Assembly (NCBI RefSeq): GCF_003574835.2
Contig: NZ_CP063196.1
Span: forward strand, 3,720,001 to 3,784,000
From: Thermobifida halotolerans
GTDB lineage: Bacteria; Actinomycetota; Actinomycetes; Streptosporangiales; Streptosporangiaceae
Reading direction: 5' to 3'
DNA length: 64,000 nt
Positions 25,194-34,272 of this stretch are shown piece after piece. The position numbers were made by a program, and so were the translations under genes. Each line of letters begins with the position of its first letter. The stretch's first letter is position 1. Under the pieces are notes generated by a model. That model saw only the letters and a list, made by a program, of their open reading frames with translations, had not been told where the DNA came from and did not search any database.

Positions 25194-26141
25194 TCACGCG
25201 GTGACGGAACCGGGGCGGAGGTGGACCGTCCGCGTGGTCCCCACCGTATCGACCGCCTCGCGCAGGGCCTCCACCATCGCCTGCACCGCGGGACGGCGCC
25301 TGGACTCGCAGCGCCACACGATGTAGAGGTGGCGTACCAGGCGGGGACGGACCGGGACCGCGACAACCCCCGCAGGAAGAGTACCCCTGCCCAGGCGGGG
25401 CAGTAACGCGACACAGTGGCCTTCCGCGACCAGGGCCAACTGGGTGGGGTACTCCTGCGAGAAGTGCACGATGCGCGGTTCCATCCCGTGGGAGCGCAGC
25501 GTGTGGCACAGCCAGGCGTGGCAGATGTCGCTGGGCGGGGCGCCCACCCAGTCCTCGGTGGCCAGGTCGGTGACGGCCAGCGTCGCACGGTCGGCCAACG
25601 GGTGCGCGCTCGGCAGCGCGATCTCCGCCGGGTCGTCCATGAGGTGGAGCTTGTCCATCCCCTCGGGGAAGGACAGCGGCGAGCCGCGCCAGTCGTGGAC
25701 GACGGCGAGGTCGAAGTCGCCGCGCAGCACCTGCGGCAGCGCGGCCTTGGGGTCGCACTCGTGCAGCTCCACGGTGAGTTCGGGGTGGGCCTCGGTCACC
25801 GTGCGCAGCGCACGCGGCATGATCCCGCGCGAGGCGGTGGCGAAGGAGGCGACCTTGAGCTTGCCCACGACGCTGCCGCGCTTGGCCTCCAGGTCGGCCT
25901 CGGCCTCGGCGACGAGACCGAGGATGCGTTCGGCGTGCCCGGCCAGCAGCATCGCGGCGTCGGTGAGCCGGACTCCGCGCCCGCTGCGTTCCAGAAGCCG
26001 GCAGGCGGTCTCCCGCTCCAACTTGGCGATCTGCTGGGAGACCGCGGAGGTGGTGATGCCCAGAACCTCCGCGGCCGCGCTCACCGAACCGTACTCGGCG
26101 ATCGCGTGGAGCGCCCTCAGGCGGTCGAGATCGAGCATCAC
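25194..26141 (-). CDS. LysR-family transcriptional regulator
   Basis: A 315-residue regulator: HTH at the N-terminus (LRALHAIAEYGSVSAAAEVLGITTSAVSQQIAKLE in the first 45 residues), followed by a two-lobed effector domain with KLKVASFATASRGIMPRAL and HPLADRATL. Start codons GTG 26141 and ATG 26138 are adjacent and cannot be told apart. A perfect inverted repeat TAAAGA-TC-TCTTTA sits 7 bases upstream of the start and could be its operator. It lies between hemL and the histidine phosphatase gene. The effector is unknown. Confidence 0.87.
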   Translation of the reverse strand: MMLDLDRLRALHAIAEYGSVSAAAEVLGITTSAVSQQIAKLERETACRLLERSGRGVRLTDAAMLLAGHAERILGLVAEAEADLEAKRGSVVGKLKVASFATASRGIMPRALRTVTEAHPELTVELHECDPKAALPQVLRGDFDLAVVHDWRGSPLSFPEGMDKLHLMDDPAEIALPSAHPLADRATLAVTDLATEDWVGAPPSDICHAWLCHTLRSHGMEPRIVHFSQEYPTQLALVAEGHCVALLPRLGRGTLPAGVVAVPVRPRLVRHLYIVWRCESRRRPAVQAMVEALREAVDTVGTTRTVHLRPGSVTA

Positions 26142-26148
26142 CCCATCG

Positions 26149-26162
26149 TAAAGATCTCTTTA
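26149..26162. promoter_or_regulatory. Inverted repeat TAAAGATCTCTTTA at the LysR gene start
   Basis: Two perfect 6-bp arms with a TC centre stand out by AT content in GC-rich DNA. The position directly before the start codon suggests autoregulation. It is not the exact T-N11-A LysR box, so assignment is tentative. Confidence 0.45.
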
Positions 26163-26244
26163 ACAGTGGGCCAGCGAAATCCGTAGCCCGACTGCGCGGG
26201 CGGCCCCGGCCTCCCGGACCTGGGCCGCCCGGAGCTCTTCCCGG

Positions 26245-27537
26245 TCAGCCCGCCTGGGCCGCCGCCTTGGCCGCGGCGGGCAGCGCGGAGACGATCCGGT
26301 CCAGGGCCGCGTCGTCGTGGGCGGCGGAGAAGAACCACGCCTCGAACGCCGCGGGCGGCAGGTAGACGCCCCGCTCCAGCATCGCGGTGAAGAACGCCGC
26401 GTAACGGGCGGTGTCCTGGGCGCGGGCGCCGTCGAAGTCGACCACCTCGGTGTCGGTGAAGAACACCGTGAACAGGTTGCCGCCGTGCTGGACGCGGTGC
26501 GGCACGCCCTCGGCGGTCAGCGCCTCGCCCACGGCCGCGGAGACCCGCGCGGCGGCGGCGTCGATGCGCGCGTAGACCTCGGGGGTGGCGTTGCGCAGCG
26601 TGGCCAGACCGGCGGCGGTGGCCAGCGGGTTCCCCGAGAGCGTGCCCGCCTGGTAGACGGAGCCGCTGGGGCTGAGCTGGTCCATGAGGTCGGCCCGGCC
26701 GCCGAACGCGGCGGCGGGCAGCCCGCCCCCCATGACCTTGCCGAAGGTCATGAGGTCGGGGGTGACCCCCTCCAGACCGAACCAGCCCGACGGGCTCACC
26801 CGGAAGCCGGTGAGGACCTCGTCCAGGACGAGCAGCGCGCCGTGCCGCGCGGTGATCTCCCGCAGCCTGGCGTTGAAACCGTCCCTGGGCGGGACCACAC
26901 CCATGTTGGCGGGGCACGCCTCGGCGATGACGCAGGCGATCTCGTCGCCGGACTCGGCGAAGGCCGCCTCGACCGCGGCGGCGTCGTTGTAGGGCAGCAC
27001 GATGGTGTCGGCGGCGCTGGCCCCGGTGACCCCGGGCGAGTCGGGCAGGGCGAAGGTGGCGACCCCCGAACCGGCGGCGGCCAGCAACGCGTCCACGTGG
27101 CCGTGGTAGTTGCCCGCGAACTTGACCACCTTGGCGCGGCCGGTGGCGCCGCGGGCCAGCCGGATCGCGGACATGGTGGCCTCGGTGCCGGAGTTGACCA
27201 GCCGCACCTTCTCGACCGGGGTGCGCGCCACGATCTCCTCGGCCAACTCCACCTCGGCGGCGGTCGGCGCGCCGTAGGAGGTTCCCCTCGCCGCGGCCTC
27301 GGCCAGGGCCTCGACGACGGCCGGGTGGGCATGCCCCAGGATCAGCGGACCCCACGAGCAGACGAGGTCCACGTAGGTGTTTCCGTCGACGTCGGTGAGG
27401 TGGGCCCCCCTGCCCGACGCCATGAACGGCGGGGTGCCTCCGACCGCCTTGAAGGCCCGGACCGGCGAGTTGACCCCGCCGGGGATCACGGCGCGGGCGC
27501 GTTCGAACAGCTCACGTGATGTCTGATGAGTAGCCAC
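26245..27537 (-). CDS. hemL: Glutamate-1-semialdehyde 2,1-aminomutase
   Basis: PLP-dependent enzyme of tetrapyrrole synthesis that turns glutamate-1-semialdehyde into 5-aminolevulinate. The 430-residue protein has the GSA-AT hallmarks: [13 protein letters not shown] at the start, [45 protein letters not shown], and the PLP lysine in [18 protein letters not shown]. The length is standard. It is in the same strand as, but separated from, the rex-hemACDB cluster by pglX, primase-like and rraA genes. The GTG start has GAAGAG close by. Confidence 0.95.
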   Translation of the reverse strand: MATHQTSRELFERARAVIPGGVNSPVRAFKAVGGTPPFMASGRGAHLTDVDGNTYVDLVCSWGPLILGHAHPAVVEALAEAAARGTSYGAPTAAEVELAEEIVARTPVEKVRLVNSGTEATMSAIRLARGATGRAKVVKFAGNYHGHVDALLAAAGSGVATFALPDSPGVTGASAADTIVLPYNDAAAVEAAFAESGDEIACVIAEACPANMGVVPPRDGFNARLREITARHGALLVLDEVLTGFRVSPSGWFGLEGVTPDLMTFGKVMGGGLPAAAFGGRADLMDQLSPSGSVYQAGTLSGNPLATAAGLATLRNATPEVYARIDAAAARVSAAVGEALTAEGVPHRVQHGGNLFTVFFTDTEVVDFDGARAQDTARYAAFFTAMLERGVYLPPAAFEAWFFSAAHDDAALDRIVSALPAAAKAAAQAG

Positions 27538-27742
27538 CTCTTCAGTCTGTCAGTACCTCGGCCGCACCCGTTTCCGGGACTCGGCCGCCCCGCCGGGTCG
27601 GCTCCGGGGGGCCGCGCCGGTGTCCGGACCGGCCCGCGAGCCCCTGCGAACCGGCGGGTAACTTTGGGGGCGCGTCCATGCCTCCCGGGGCCTTCCGCAC
27701 GGGTTCCCGGTTCCCGACACCGACGACCACGTGGAGACCGCG

Positions 27743-28234
27743 ATGTCCCAGACCTTCGCCACCGCCGACCTGATCGACGCCCACGGCGACGAACTCGCCA
27801 GTTGCGAGACCCAGTTCCGCCAGTTCGGAGGCGTCCGGGCGTTCTTCGGTCCGATCCGCACCGTCAAGTGCCACGAGGACAACGCCCTGGTCAAGGAGAT
27901 CCTCAACCAGCCCGGAGGGGGACGGGTGCTGGTGGTGGACGGCGGCGGCTCGCTGCGGTCGGCGCTGATGGGCGACATGATCGCCGAGGCGGCCGAGCGC
28001 AACGGCTGGGCGGGCGTGGTGATCAACGGTGCGGTGCGCGACGTGGCCGAACTGGCCGGGCTGTCACTGGGAGTCAAGGCACTGGGGTCCAATCCGCGCA
28101 AGTCCGCCAAGGCGGGCGCCGGCGTGGTGGACGGTCCGGTCGCCTTCGGCCAGGTGGTGTTCGCGCCGGGCGCGTGGCTGTACAGCGACGAGGACGGGAT
28201 CGTGGTCAGCGAGCGGGAACTGCCGCTGGACTGA
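27743..28234 (+). CDS. RraA-like protein (ribonuclease E regulator / HMG aldolase family)
   Basis: A 163-residue protein with the RraA fold. Seen motifs are [12 protein letters not shown] at the start, [59 protein letters not shown], and [11 protein letters not shown] near the C-terminus. Family members either inhibit RNase E in E. coli or act as divalent-metal 4-hydroxy-4-methyl-2-oxoglutarate aldolases; the GDMIA...R..D arrangement is that of the aldolase-type active site. ATG 27743 has GGAGACC just upstream and is preferred to the GTG at 27731. Confidence 0.87.
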   Translation: MSQTFATADLIDAHGDELASCETQFRQFGGVRAFFGPIRTVKCHEDNALVKEILNQPGGGRVLVVDGGGSLRSALMGDMIAEAAERNGWAGVVINGAVRDVAELAGLSLGVKALGSNPRKSAKAGAGVVDGPVAFGQVVFAPGAWLYSDEDGIVVSERELPLD

Positions 28235-28747
28235 GCCGGCGCCCCCGAGGGGGCGCCGGTGTCGTCGGTGGAGGCCGCGTCCCGACGTGCCCCCCTTTTT
28301 TCCATCTCCCCCTGGTACGCCGGGACGCGGCCCGTCTGTGACGGGTGGACGGAGCATGCCGGGGATGCCCGCCCACCCGGACCTGGACGCGCTCGCCGAC
28401 CACCGCGACCGCAGGGGACGGTCGCCGTCGCCGTCCGAGAGAAGCGGACGCCGCACCTGCCCGGCGGGGCCGGAAAACAGCGCGTACAAACTCTCGGTGA
28501 GCACTCTGCTTCAGAATGTTACTCCCATGAGACGGAAGCGTGGGTCGATTCGCGATTTTCCCCAGACGGATCCCGCAGGACCCGGCGTTCCCGGCCCCGG
28601 AGGCCCGGCCCGCCGTCGCCGACGCTCTGACCGCCATCGGCGCCGCCGCGGCCGGATCTCGCGTTCCGGCCCTGCGGGAAGCCCGGGGCCTGGCAGGATG
28701 AGAAACGCGTGTGCCCCGAGAAGCCGAAGTGGATTTAGGGAGGCGCG
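28235..28747. other. Intergenic region between rraA-like gene and pglX
   Basis: About 510 bases. The start is the rraA terminator hairpin (28236-28259). The part around 28480-28560 is poorer in GC than its surroundings and may hold the pglX promoter, but no clear -35/-10 pair could be fixed. AGGGAGG at 28737-28743 is the ribosome site of pglX. Confidence 0.5.
28236..28259 (+). terminator. Terminator hairpin of the rraA-like gene
   Basis: CCGGCGCCCCC pairs perfectly with GGGGGCGCCGG around a GA loop (11-bp stem), starting two bases after the stop codon. Confidence 0.75.
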
Positions 28748-31700
28748 GTGGCGGGCCGGAGAGACCGAGGCGGGCTACTGGACGACCTACGCCAGCAGGT
28801 CACACTGCTGGAGGACGACCTCCGCGCCCGAAGCGGGGAGGACGAGTGCGCGACCGTCCTGGAAGAGGAGTACCGCGAGGCCCTCGAGGCACAGCGCACC
28901 GCCGCCGCCTACCGGACGTGGCGGGACGAGCGGGTCACCCAGGTGGCGGCGGCGTGGGTGCTGGGAACCCTGTTCGTGCGGTTCTGCGAGGACAACGGAC
29001 TGATCGAGCAGCCCTGGATCGCCGGTCCCGGCGACCGCCTGGACCTGGCCGAGAGCCGGCACCAGGCGTTCTCCGCCACCGCCCCCAACCTCGGCGACCG
29101 CGACTGGCTGGTCGCCGCCTTCATCCACCTCGCGAAGTGCCACCGCACCACCGAAGGACTGTTCAACCGCTCCTACAACCCGCTGTGGCAGATCACCCCC
29201 AGCCACGAGGCGGCCGGCGCCCTGCTCCGGTTCTGGCGCCGCCGCGGCCCCGACGGCGGACCGGTGCACGTCTTCACCGACCCCGACCTGGACACCCGTT
29301 TCCTCGGGGACCTCTACCAGGACCTCAGCGAACACGCGCGCAAGACCTACGCCCTGCTGCGGACCCCCGGGTTCGTCGAGGAGTTCGTCCTCGACCTCAC
29401 CCTGGAACCGGCGATCGAGGAGTTCGGTCTGGATCCGGAACTGGAGGTGCACGACTCCTCCGGCGAGGTCGCCTGGCGGCACAGGGGCCTGCGGACCATC
29501 GACCCGGCGTGCGGCAGCGGCCAGTTCCTCCTCGGCCTGTTCACCCGCATCCTCGCCCGGCACCGCGAGGCCGCGGGGCCGGAGGCCGACGACTGGGAAC
29601 TGGTCCGCAAGACCCTGGAGTCGGTGCACGGCTGCGACAAGAACCCGTTCGCGGTCGGCATCGCCCGGTTCCGCCTGCTCGTCGCCGTGCTGCGGGAGAC
29701 CGGGACCCGGCGACTGGACCAGGCGCCCGACTTTCCCCTCCACGTCGCCGTGGGCGACTCGCTGCTGCACGGCCGGGGCGTGGAGACCATCGCCGACGAC
29801 CTGCTCCCCGCTGGTCGGCGCATGTTCGCCTACACGACCGAGGACGTGTGGGAGCACTCCAGGCGGGTGGACCTGCTGGGCAGCAACAGCTACCACGTGG
29901 TGGTGGCCGACCCGCCCTACACCACCGTCCGGGACAAGCAGGAGAACGCCAACTACCGCTCCGCCTACGACGTCTGCTCGGGCTCCTACGCGCTGTCGGT
30001 GCCGTTCGCCCAGCGGATGTTCGGGCTGGCCACCCGTGAGCACGCGGGCTTCACCGGGCAGATCACCGCCAACTCGTTCATGAAACGCGAGTTCGGCAGG
30101 AGGCTCATCGAGGACTTCTTCGGCCGGAAGGTGAAACTGACCCACGTCATCGACACCTCCGGCGCGTTCGTCCCCGGCCACGGCGCCCCGACCGTCATCC
30201 TCGTCGGACGCAACACCATCCAGGGCTGGGCAGACCCGATCCGGGAGGTTCTGGGCGTGCGCGGGGAACCGAGCCCGCCCGAGGACCCGGCCCAGGGGCT
30301 GGTGTGGCGCTCGATCGTCGAGAACGTGCACCGCCCCGGCATCGAGACCTCATGGGTGAGCGTCCGCAACGGGGACCGCGACCTGCGTATCACGCACCCC
30401 TGGTCGCTCAGCGGCGGAGGCGCCGACGAACTGCGGCGTCGTCTGGAGAGCGCTCCGGAACGCCTCTCGGACCGCGTCGCCGAGATCGGCTTCGGCGGGG
30501 TGCTCCGCGAGGACTGCGCCTACATGGTGGGCGAGGCCGCGCTGGAGCGCGCCCGGATCGGCGCGGAGCACCGGCGGCCGGTCGTGGAGGGCGACTCCGT
30601 CCGCGACTTCCGGATCACCGACGCGGTCGTCTCGCTGTGGCCGTACTCCGCCGCGACGCTCACACCCGCCCTCTCCTTCGAGGCGCAACGCCTCCTCTGG
30701 CCCCGCCGCACCCTGCTGCGCAACCGGTCGGCCTACGGGAGCACCCAGCTCGAGCGCGGCCTGACCTGGTACGAGTACTCGACGTTTCCCGCCGAGCGCT
30801 ACCGTGTCCCGCTGTCCATCACCTACGGGGAGACGGCGACGCACAACCACTTCGTGCTGGACCGGGGCGGGAAGGTCTTCAAGCAGACCGCTCCGGTGGT
30901 CAAGCTCCCGGAGGGGGCCACCGAGGAGGACCACCTGCGGCTGCTCGGGGTGCTGAACTCCTCCACCGCGTGCTTCTGGCTCAAGCAGGTGAGCCAGGGC
31001 AGAAGCGGCGGCGGGCCGGGGCGCACGCTCCTGGAGGAGGCGTGGGAGGAGCGCTACCAGTTCACCCCGACCAAACTCCACGGCTTTCCGCTGCCCACCC
31101 TGCTCCCCCTCGACCTCGGCCGCGCCCTGGACTCCCTCGCCCGGGAGGCCGCCTCCCACGAGCCCTCCGCCGCCGTGGCCGGGGGGGCGCCCACCCGCGG
31201 GAGGCTGGCCGAGGCCAGGGCCGCCGCCGAGTCGGTCCGCCGTCGGATGATCGCCCTGCAGGAGGAGCTCGACTGGCAGGTCTACGGCCTCTACGGGCTG
31301 CTCTCCGACGCCGAGGCCGCGGCCGTGGTCGCCTCCGACCCCTCGAAGACACCCGAGATCAGCCTGGGGGAGCGCGCCTTCGAGATCGTCCTCGCCCGCC
31401 AGATCGCGGTCGGCGACTCCGAGACCGCCTGGTTCTCCCGGCACGGCTCCACCCCCGTCACCGAACTCCCCCGGCACTGGCCCGAGGAGTACCGCAGGGT
31501 CGTGCAGGCCCGTATCGACCTCATCGAGAAGCGCCGCGACCTGGCGCTGGTCGAACGGCCCGAGTGCAAGCGCCGCTGGGCCGAGGAGCCGTGGGAGGGA
31601 CGGGAGGCCGCCGCGCTGCGGTCCTGGCTGCTCAACCGGTGCGAACGGCGTGACCTGTGGTTCGTCTCCCGGGACGGGCGCGACGACGTGCCGCGCGCCA

Positions 31701-32368
31701 TGATCCTGACCCAACTGGCCGACGCCCTCGCCCACGCATCCGACGGAGACGACGTCGTCACGGTCGCCGAGTGGTACGCCGCCGACCACCTGGGCCGCCC
31801 CGGCGCGCCCCTGGTCGAGGTGCTGGAGCGGCTCGTCGCCGACCAGCACGTGCCCTACCTGGCCGCGCACCGCTACAGACCGTCCGGGTTGCGCAAACGC
31901 GCCCGGTGGGAGCAGGTGTGGGCCCAACAGCGCGAGGAGGACCGCACCGGGCGGCGGTTGGACATCCCGGTGCCGCCCAGGTACACCTCCGCCGACTTCC
32001 GACAGCCGTCCTACTGGGCCCTCCGCGGCAGGCTCGACGTGCCGCGGGAGCGGTTCGTCTCCTATCCCGACGCCGCGCCCTCCGGTGGCCCCGCGCTCGT
32101 GGTCGGCTGGGCCGGATGGGACCACGCGCAGCGGGCCGAGGCCCTCATGGACCTCGTCGAGGCCCACTCCGCCACCGAGGACCGGACCCGCGAGCGGATC
32201 ACCCCCCTGCTGGCGGGGGTGCACGAACTCCTGCCGTGGCTGCGCCAGTGGCACGGCTCCCCCGGCCACGGCGGCGGCACGGCCGAACGGACCACCCGGT
32301 GGCTCGCCGACCAGCAGGAGCGCCACCACTTGAGCGAGGACCACCTCACCACCTGGCGACCCGCCTGA
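28748..32368 (+). CDS. pglX: BREX-2 / Pgl adenine-specific DNA methyltransferase PglX (solitary)
   Basis: Large N6-adenine methyltransferase of 1206 residues, the usual PglX size. In BREX type 2 (the Streptomyces phage growth limitation system) PglX methylates host DNA and with PglW, PglY, PglZ and others blocks phage growth. Motif I is IDPACGSGQFL (251-261) and the catalytic motif DPPY is at 388-391 (VVVADPPYTT). Family segments RDKQENANYR, GFTGQITANSFMKREFG and THVIDTSGAFVPGHG all follow in order. The C-terminal third holds specificity-type and helical regions. GTG 28748 has AGGGAGG four bases upstream. None of the other BREX-2 genes is in the window, and core genes flank it. Confidence 0.88.
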   Translation: MAGRRDRGGLLDDLRQQVTLLEDDLRARSGEDECATVLEEEYREALEAQRTAAAYRTWRDERVTQVAAAWVLGTLFVRFCEDNGLIEQPWIAGPGDRLDLAESRHQAFSATAPNLGDRDWLVAAFIHLAKCHRTTEGLFNRSYNPLWQITPSHEAAGALLRFWRRRGPDGGPVHVFTDPDLDTRFLGDLYQDLSEHARKTYALLRTPGFVEEFVLDLTLEPAIEEFGLDPELEVHDSSGEVAWRHRGLRTIDPACGSGQFLLGLFTRILARHREAAGPEADDWELVRKTLESVHGCDKNPFAVGIARFRLLVAVLRETGTRRLDQAPDFPLHVAVGDSLLHGRGVETIADDLLPAGRRMFAYTTEDVWEHSRRVDLLGSNSYHVVVADPPYTTVRDKQENANYRSAYDVCSGSYALSVPFAQRMFGLATREHAGFTGQITANSFMKREFGRRLIEDFFGRKVKLTHVIDTSGAFVPGHGAPTVILVGRNTIQGWADPIREVLGVRGEPSPPEDPAQGLVWRSIVENVHRPGIETSWVSVRNGDRDLRITHPWSLSGGGADELRRRLESAPERLSDRVAEIGFGGVLREDCAYMVGEAALERARIGAEHRRPVVEGDSVRDFRITDAVVSLWPYSAATLTPALSFEAQRLLWPRRTLLRNRSAYGSTQLERGLTWYEYSTFPAERYRVPLSITYGETATHNHFVLDRGGKVFKQTAPVVKLPEGATEEDHLRLLGVLNSSTACFWLKQVSQGRSGGGPGRTLLEEAWEERYQFTPTKLHGFPLPTLLPLDLGRALDSLAREAASHEPSAAVAGGAPTRGRLAEARAAAESVRRRMIALQEELDWQVYGLYGLLSDAEAAAVVASDPSKTPEISLGERAFEIVLARQIAVGDSETAWFSRHGSTPVTELPRHWPEEYRRVVQARIDLIEKRRDLALVERPECKRRWAEEPWEGREAAALRSWLLNRCERRDLWFVSRDGRDDVPRAMILTQLADALAHASDGDDVVTVAEWYAADHLGRPGAPLVEVLERLVADQHVPYLAAHRYRPSGLRKRARWEQVWAQQREEDRTGRRLDIPVPPRYTSADFRQPSYWALRGRLDVPRERFVSYPDAAPSGGPALVVGWAGWDHAQRAEALMDLVEAHSATEDRTRERITPLLAGVHELLPWLRQWHGSPGHGGGTAERTTRWLADQQERHHLSEDHLTTWRPA

Positions 32369-32461
32369 TCCGCGGCGCCCCACCGTCCGGGGGCTGCTTC
32401 CGCTCCGGAGTCCGCGTCCGGAGCCCGCGGCACACCGGCCGGGTCGGCACGCGGGCCTCCC

Positions 32462-33130
32462 TCAGGAGCCGGAGGGGGTGCCGCACACGTCGACGAGGAT
32501 GCTCAGCACCGCGATCGGATCGGGCAACTGGACGGGGCCCTCCGTGGTGAACGGGGAGCGGATCCAGTCGACGGTGCGCCCCGAGGGCAGCAGCGACGGC
32601 GGAGCCGGCACGTAGCTGTCCCGGCAGTGCCAGCGCAGCCCCGCCGTGTCCTCGACCGTCTCGGGAAAGCAGTCGAGGCGGCACGACCACCACTCTTCCT
32701 CGTCGACGGGGGAGCGGGTGGCCACGAAGAACAGGTAGCGCTGGGCGTCCAGCGCCGCGACCGGTCCCGGGTGCAGTCCCGCCCGGTCCATCTGGGCCAT
32801 GGCCATCACCCCCGCGCCGGCGGGCACGTCGAAGACGTCGAAGACCCGCCCCGTCGGCAGGATGATGTTCGCCTCGGGTGCGGAGCTCCACCAGCGCCTG
32901 ATGGCGTCGGGATCGGTGCCGGCCTCCATCGCCCACGCCGCGCTGGTCGGGTGCACGCCCGGCGCCGGACAACCCAGCCGGTCGCAGGTGCACGCGCGCG
33001 GCCCCTCCCGGTCGGGGTGGGCCCCCCGGCACACCGGCCACCCGAGCGCCGCGTACTCCAGCGCGGCGTCGACCATGGCAGCCGGTTTCTGACGGCGGCG
33101 TCTGCGTCTGCCGCCCAGCACACCGACCAT
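32462..33130 (-). CDS. Primase-polymerase (prim-pol)-like N-terminal domain protein
   Basis: A 222-residue protein resembling the bifunctional primase/polymerase domain family without a helicase part. It has ALEYAALGWPVCRGAHP near the N-terminus, cysteines with zinc-type spacing (ACTCDRLGC), WWSSAPEANIILPTGRVFDVFDVP (the prim-pol hydrophobic-D-x-x-D strand), and a C-terminal IRSPFTTEGPVQLPDP. Homologues lie next to hem genes in many actinobacteria. Whether it is catalytic is uncertain, because the second Asp motif is weak. It converges on pglX and precedes hemB on the minus strand. Confidence 0.7.
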   Translation of the reverse strand: MVGVLGGRRRRRRQKPAAMVDAALEYAALGWPVCRGAHPDREGPRACTCDRLGCPAPGVHPTSAAWAMEAGTDPDAIRRWWSSAPEANIILPTGRVFDVFDVPAGAGVMAMAQMDRAGLHPGPVAALDAQRYLFFVATRSPVDEEEWWSCRLDCFPETVEDTAGLRWHCRDSYVPAPPSLLPSGRTVDWIRSPFTTEGPVQLPDPIAVLSILVDVCGTPSGS

Positions 33131-33268
33131 GAATCCCCCCTCACTCTCGTCCCGGCCCCCGACACCCGGTGTGCGGGAGCCCGTGGGACCGGGCCCGCGG
33201 GGCGTCGGGGCTGTCTGCGTCTCCCCGACGCCGTCTGGGCCGGCCGGGGAGTTCGGTCTCGTTCCCGG

Positions 33269-34252
33269 CTACCGGAGCAGTCGCGCCGCCTCGGTGGCCC
33301 AGTAGGTGAGGATCTGCCCGGCGCCCGCCCTCCGGTAGGAGGTGAGGGTCTCCAGGATCACCCGTTCGCGTTCCAGCCAGCCGTTGCGGGCCGCCGCCTC
33401 GACCATCGCGTACTCACCGCTGACCTGGTAGGCGGACACCGGCACGGAGACGGCCTCGGCGACCCTGGCCACGATGTCCAGATAGGCCAGTCCCGGTTTG
33501 ACCATCACCATGTCGGCTCCCTCGGCCAGGTCCAGTTCGACCTCGCGCAGCGCCTCCCTCGCGTTGGCGGGGTCCTGCTGGTAGCTGGAGCGGTCACCGA
33601 ACCGCGGCGCGCACTCGGCGGCGTCGCGGAACGGCCCGTAGAACGCCGAAGCGTACTTGGCGGCGTAGGAGAGGATCGCGACGCCGGTGTGCCCGGCCGC
33701 GTCGAGCGCGGTGCGGATCGCCCCCACCTGGCCGTCCATCATGCCGCTGGGGGCGACCACGGCCACCCCGGCCGTGGCCTGGGCCACCGCGACCGAGGCG
33801 TAGCGCTCCAGGGTGGCGTCGTTGTCGACCTCGCCCGTGTCGGTGAGCAGTCCGCAGTGTCCATGCGAAGTGTACTCGTCCAGACACAGATCGGCCATCA
33901 GTACGACGTCGTCGCCGAGGTCGGCGTTGAGGTCCCGCAGCGCCCGCTGCACGATCCCCTCGGGGTCGTCGGCGGAGGAGCCCCGCTCGTCCTTGGCCGC
34001 GGGCACGCCGAACAGCATGATCCCGCCGACACCGGCCTCGACCGCCTCGTGGGCGCTCCTGCGCAGGCTCTCACGGGTGTGCTGGTGGACCCCCGGCATG
34101 GAGGCGATCTCCTGCGGCGCGTCGATGCCCTCCTTGACGAACATCGGCAGGATGAGCTCTTCGGGCCGGACGCGCGTCTCCGCGACCAGCCGCCGCATCG
34201 CGGGCGTGGTGCGCAGCCGGCGCGGCCGGGCCACGGGGAAACGGGCGGTCAT
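33269..34252 (-). CDS. hemB: Delta-aminolevulinic acid dehydratase (porphobilinogen synthase)
   Basis: Joins two 5-aminolevulinate molecules into porphobilinogen. The 327-residue protein carries ADLCLDEYTSHGHCGLL, in which the metal-site pattern is Cys-x-Asp ... Cys instead of the all-Cys zinc site of the E. coli type; the Schiff-base lysines are in YAAKYASAFYGPFRDA and MVMVKPG. ATG 34252 has AGGAGA upstream. It is the last gene of the rex-hemA-hemC-hemD-hemB series, starting 20 bases after hemD. Confidence 0.95.
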   Translation of the reverse strand: MTARFPVARPRRLRTTPAMRRLVAETRVRPEELILPMFVKEGIDAPQEIASMPGVHQHTRESLRRSAHEAVEAGVGGIMLFGVPAAKDERGSSADDPEGIVQRALRDLNADLGDDVVLMADLCLDEYTSHGHCGLLTDTGEVDNDATLERYASVAVAQATAGVAVVAPSGMMDGQVGAIRTALDAAGHTGVAILSYAAKYASAFYGPFRDAAECAPRFGDRSSYQQDPANAREALREVELDLAEGADMVMVKPGLAYLDIVARVAEAVSVPVSAYQVSGEYAMVEAAARNGWLERERVILETLTSYRRAGAGQILTYWATEAARLLR

Positions 34253-34272
34253 TCGGGTTCTCCTGTCCTGCG

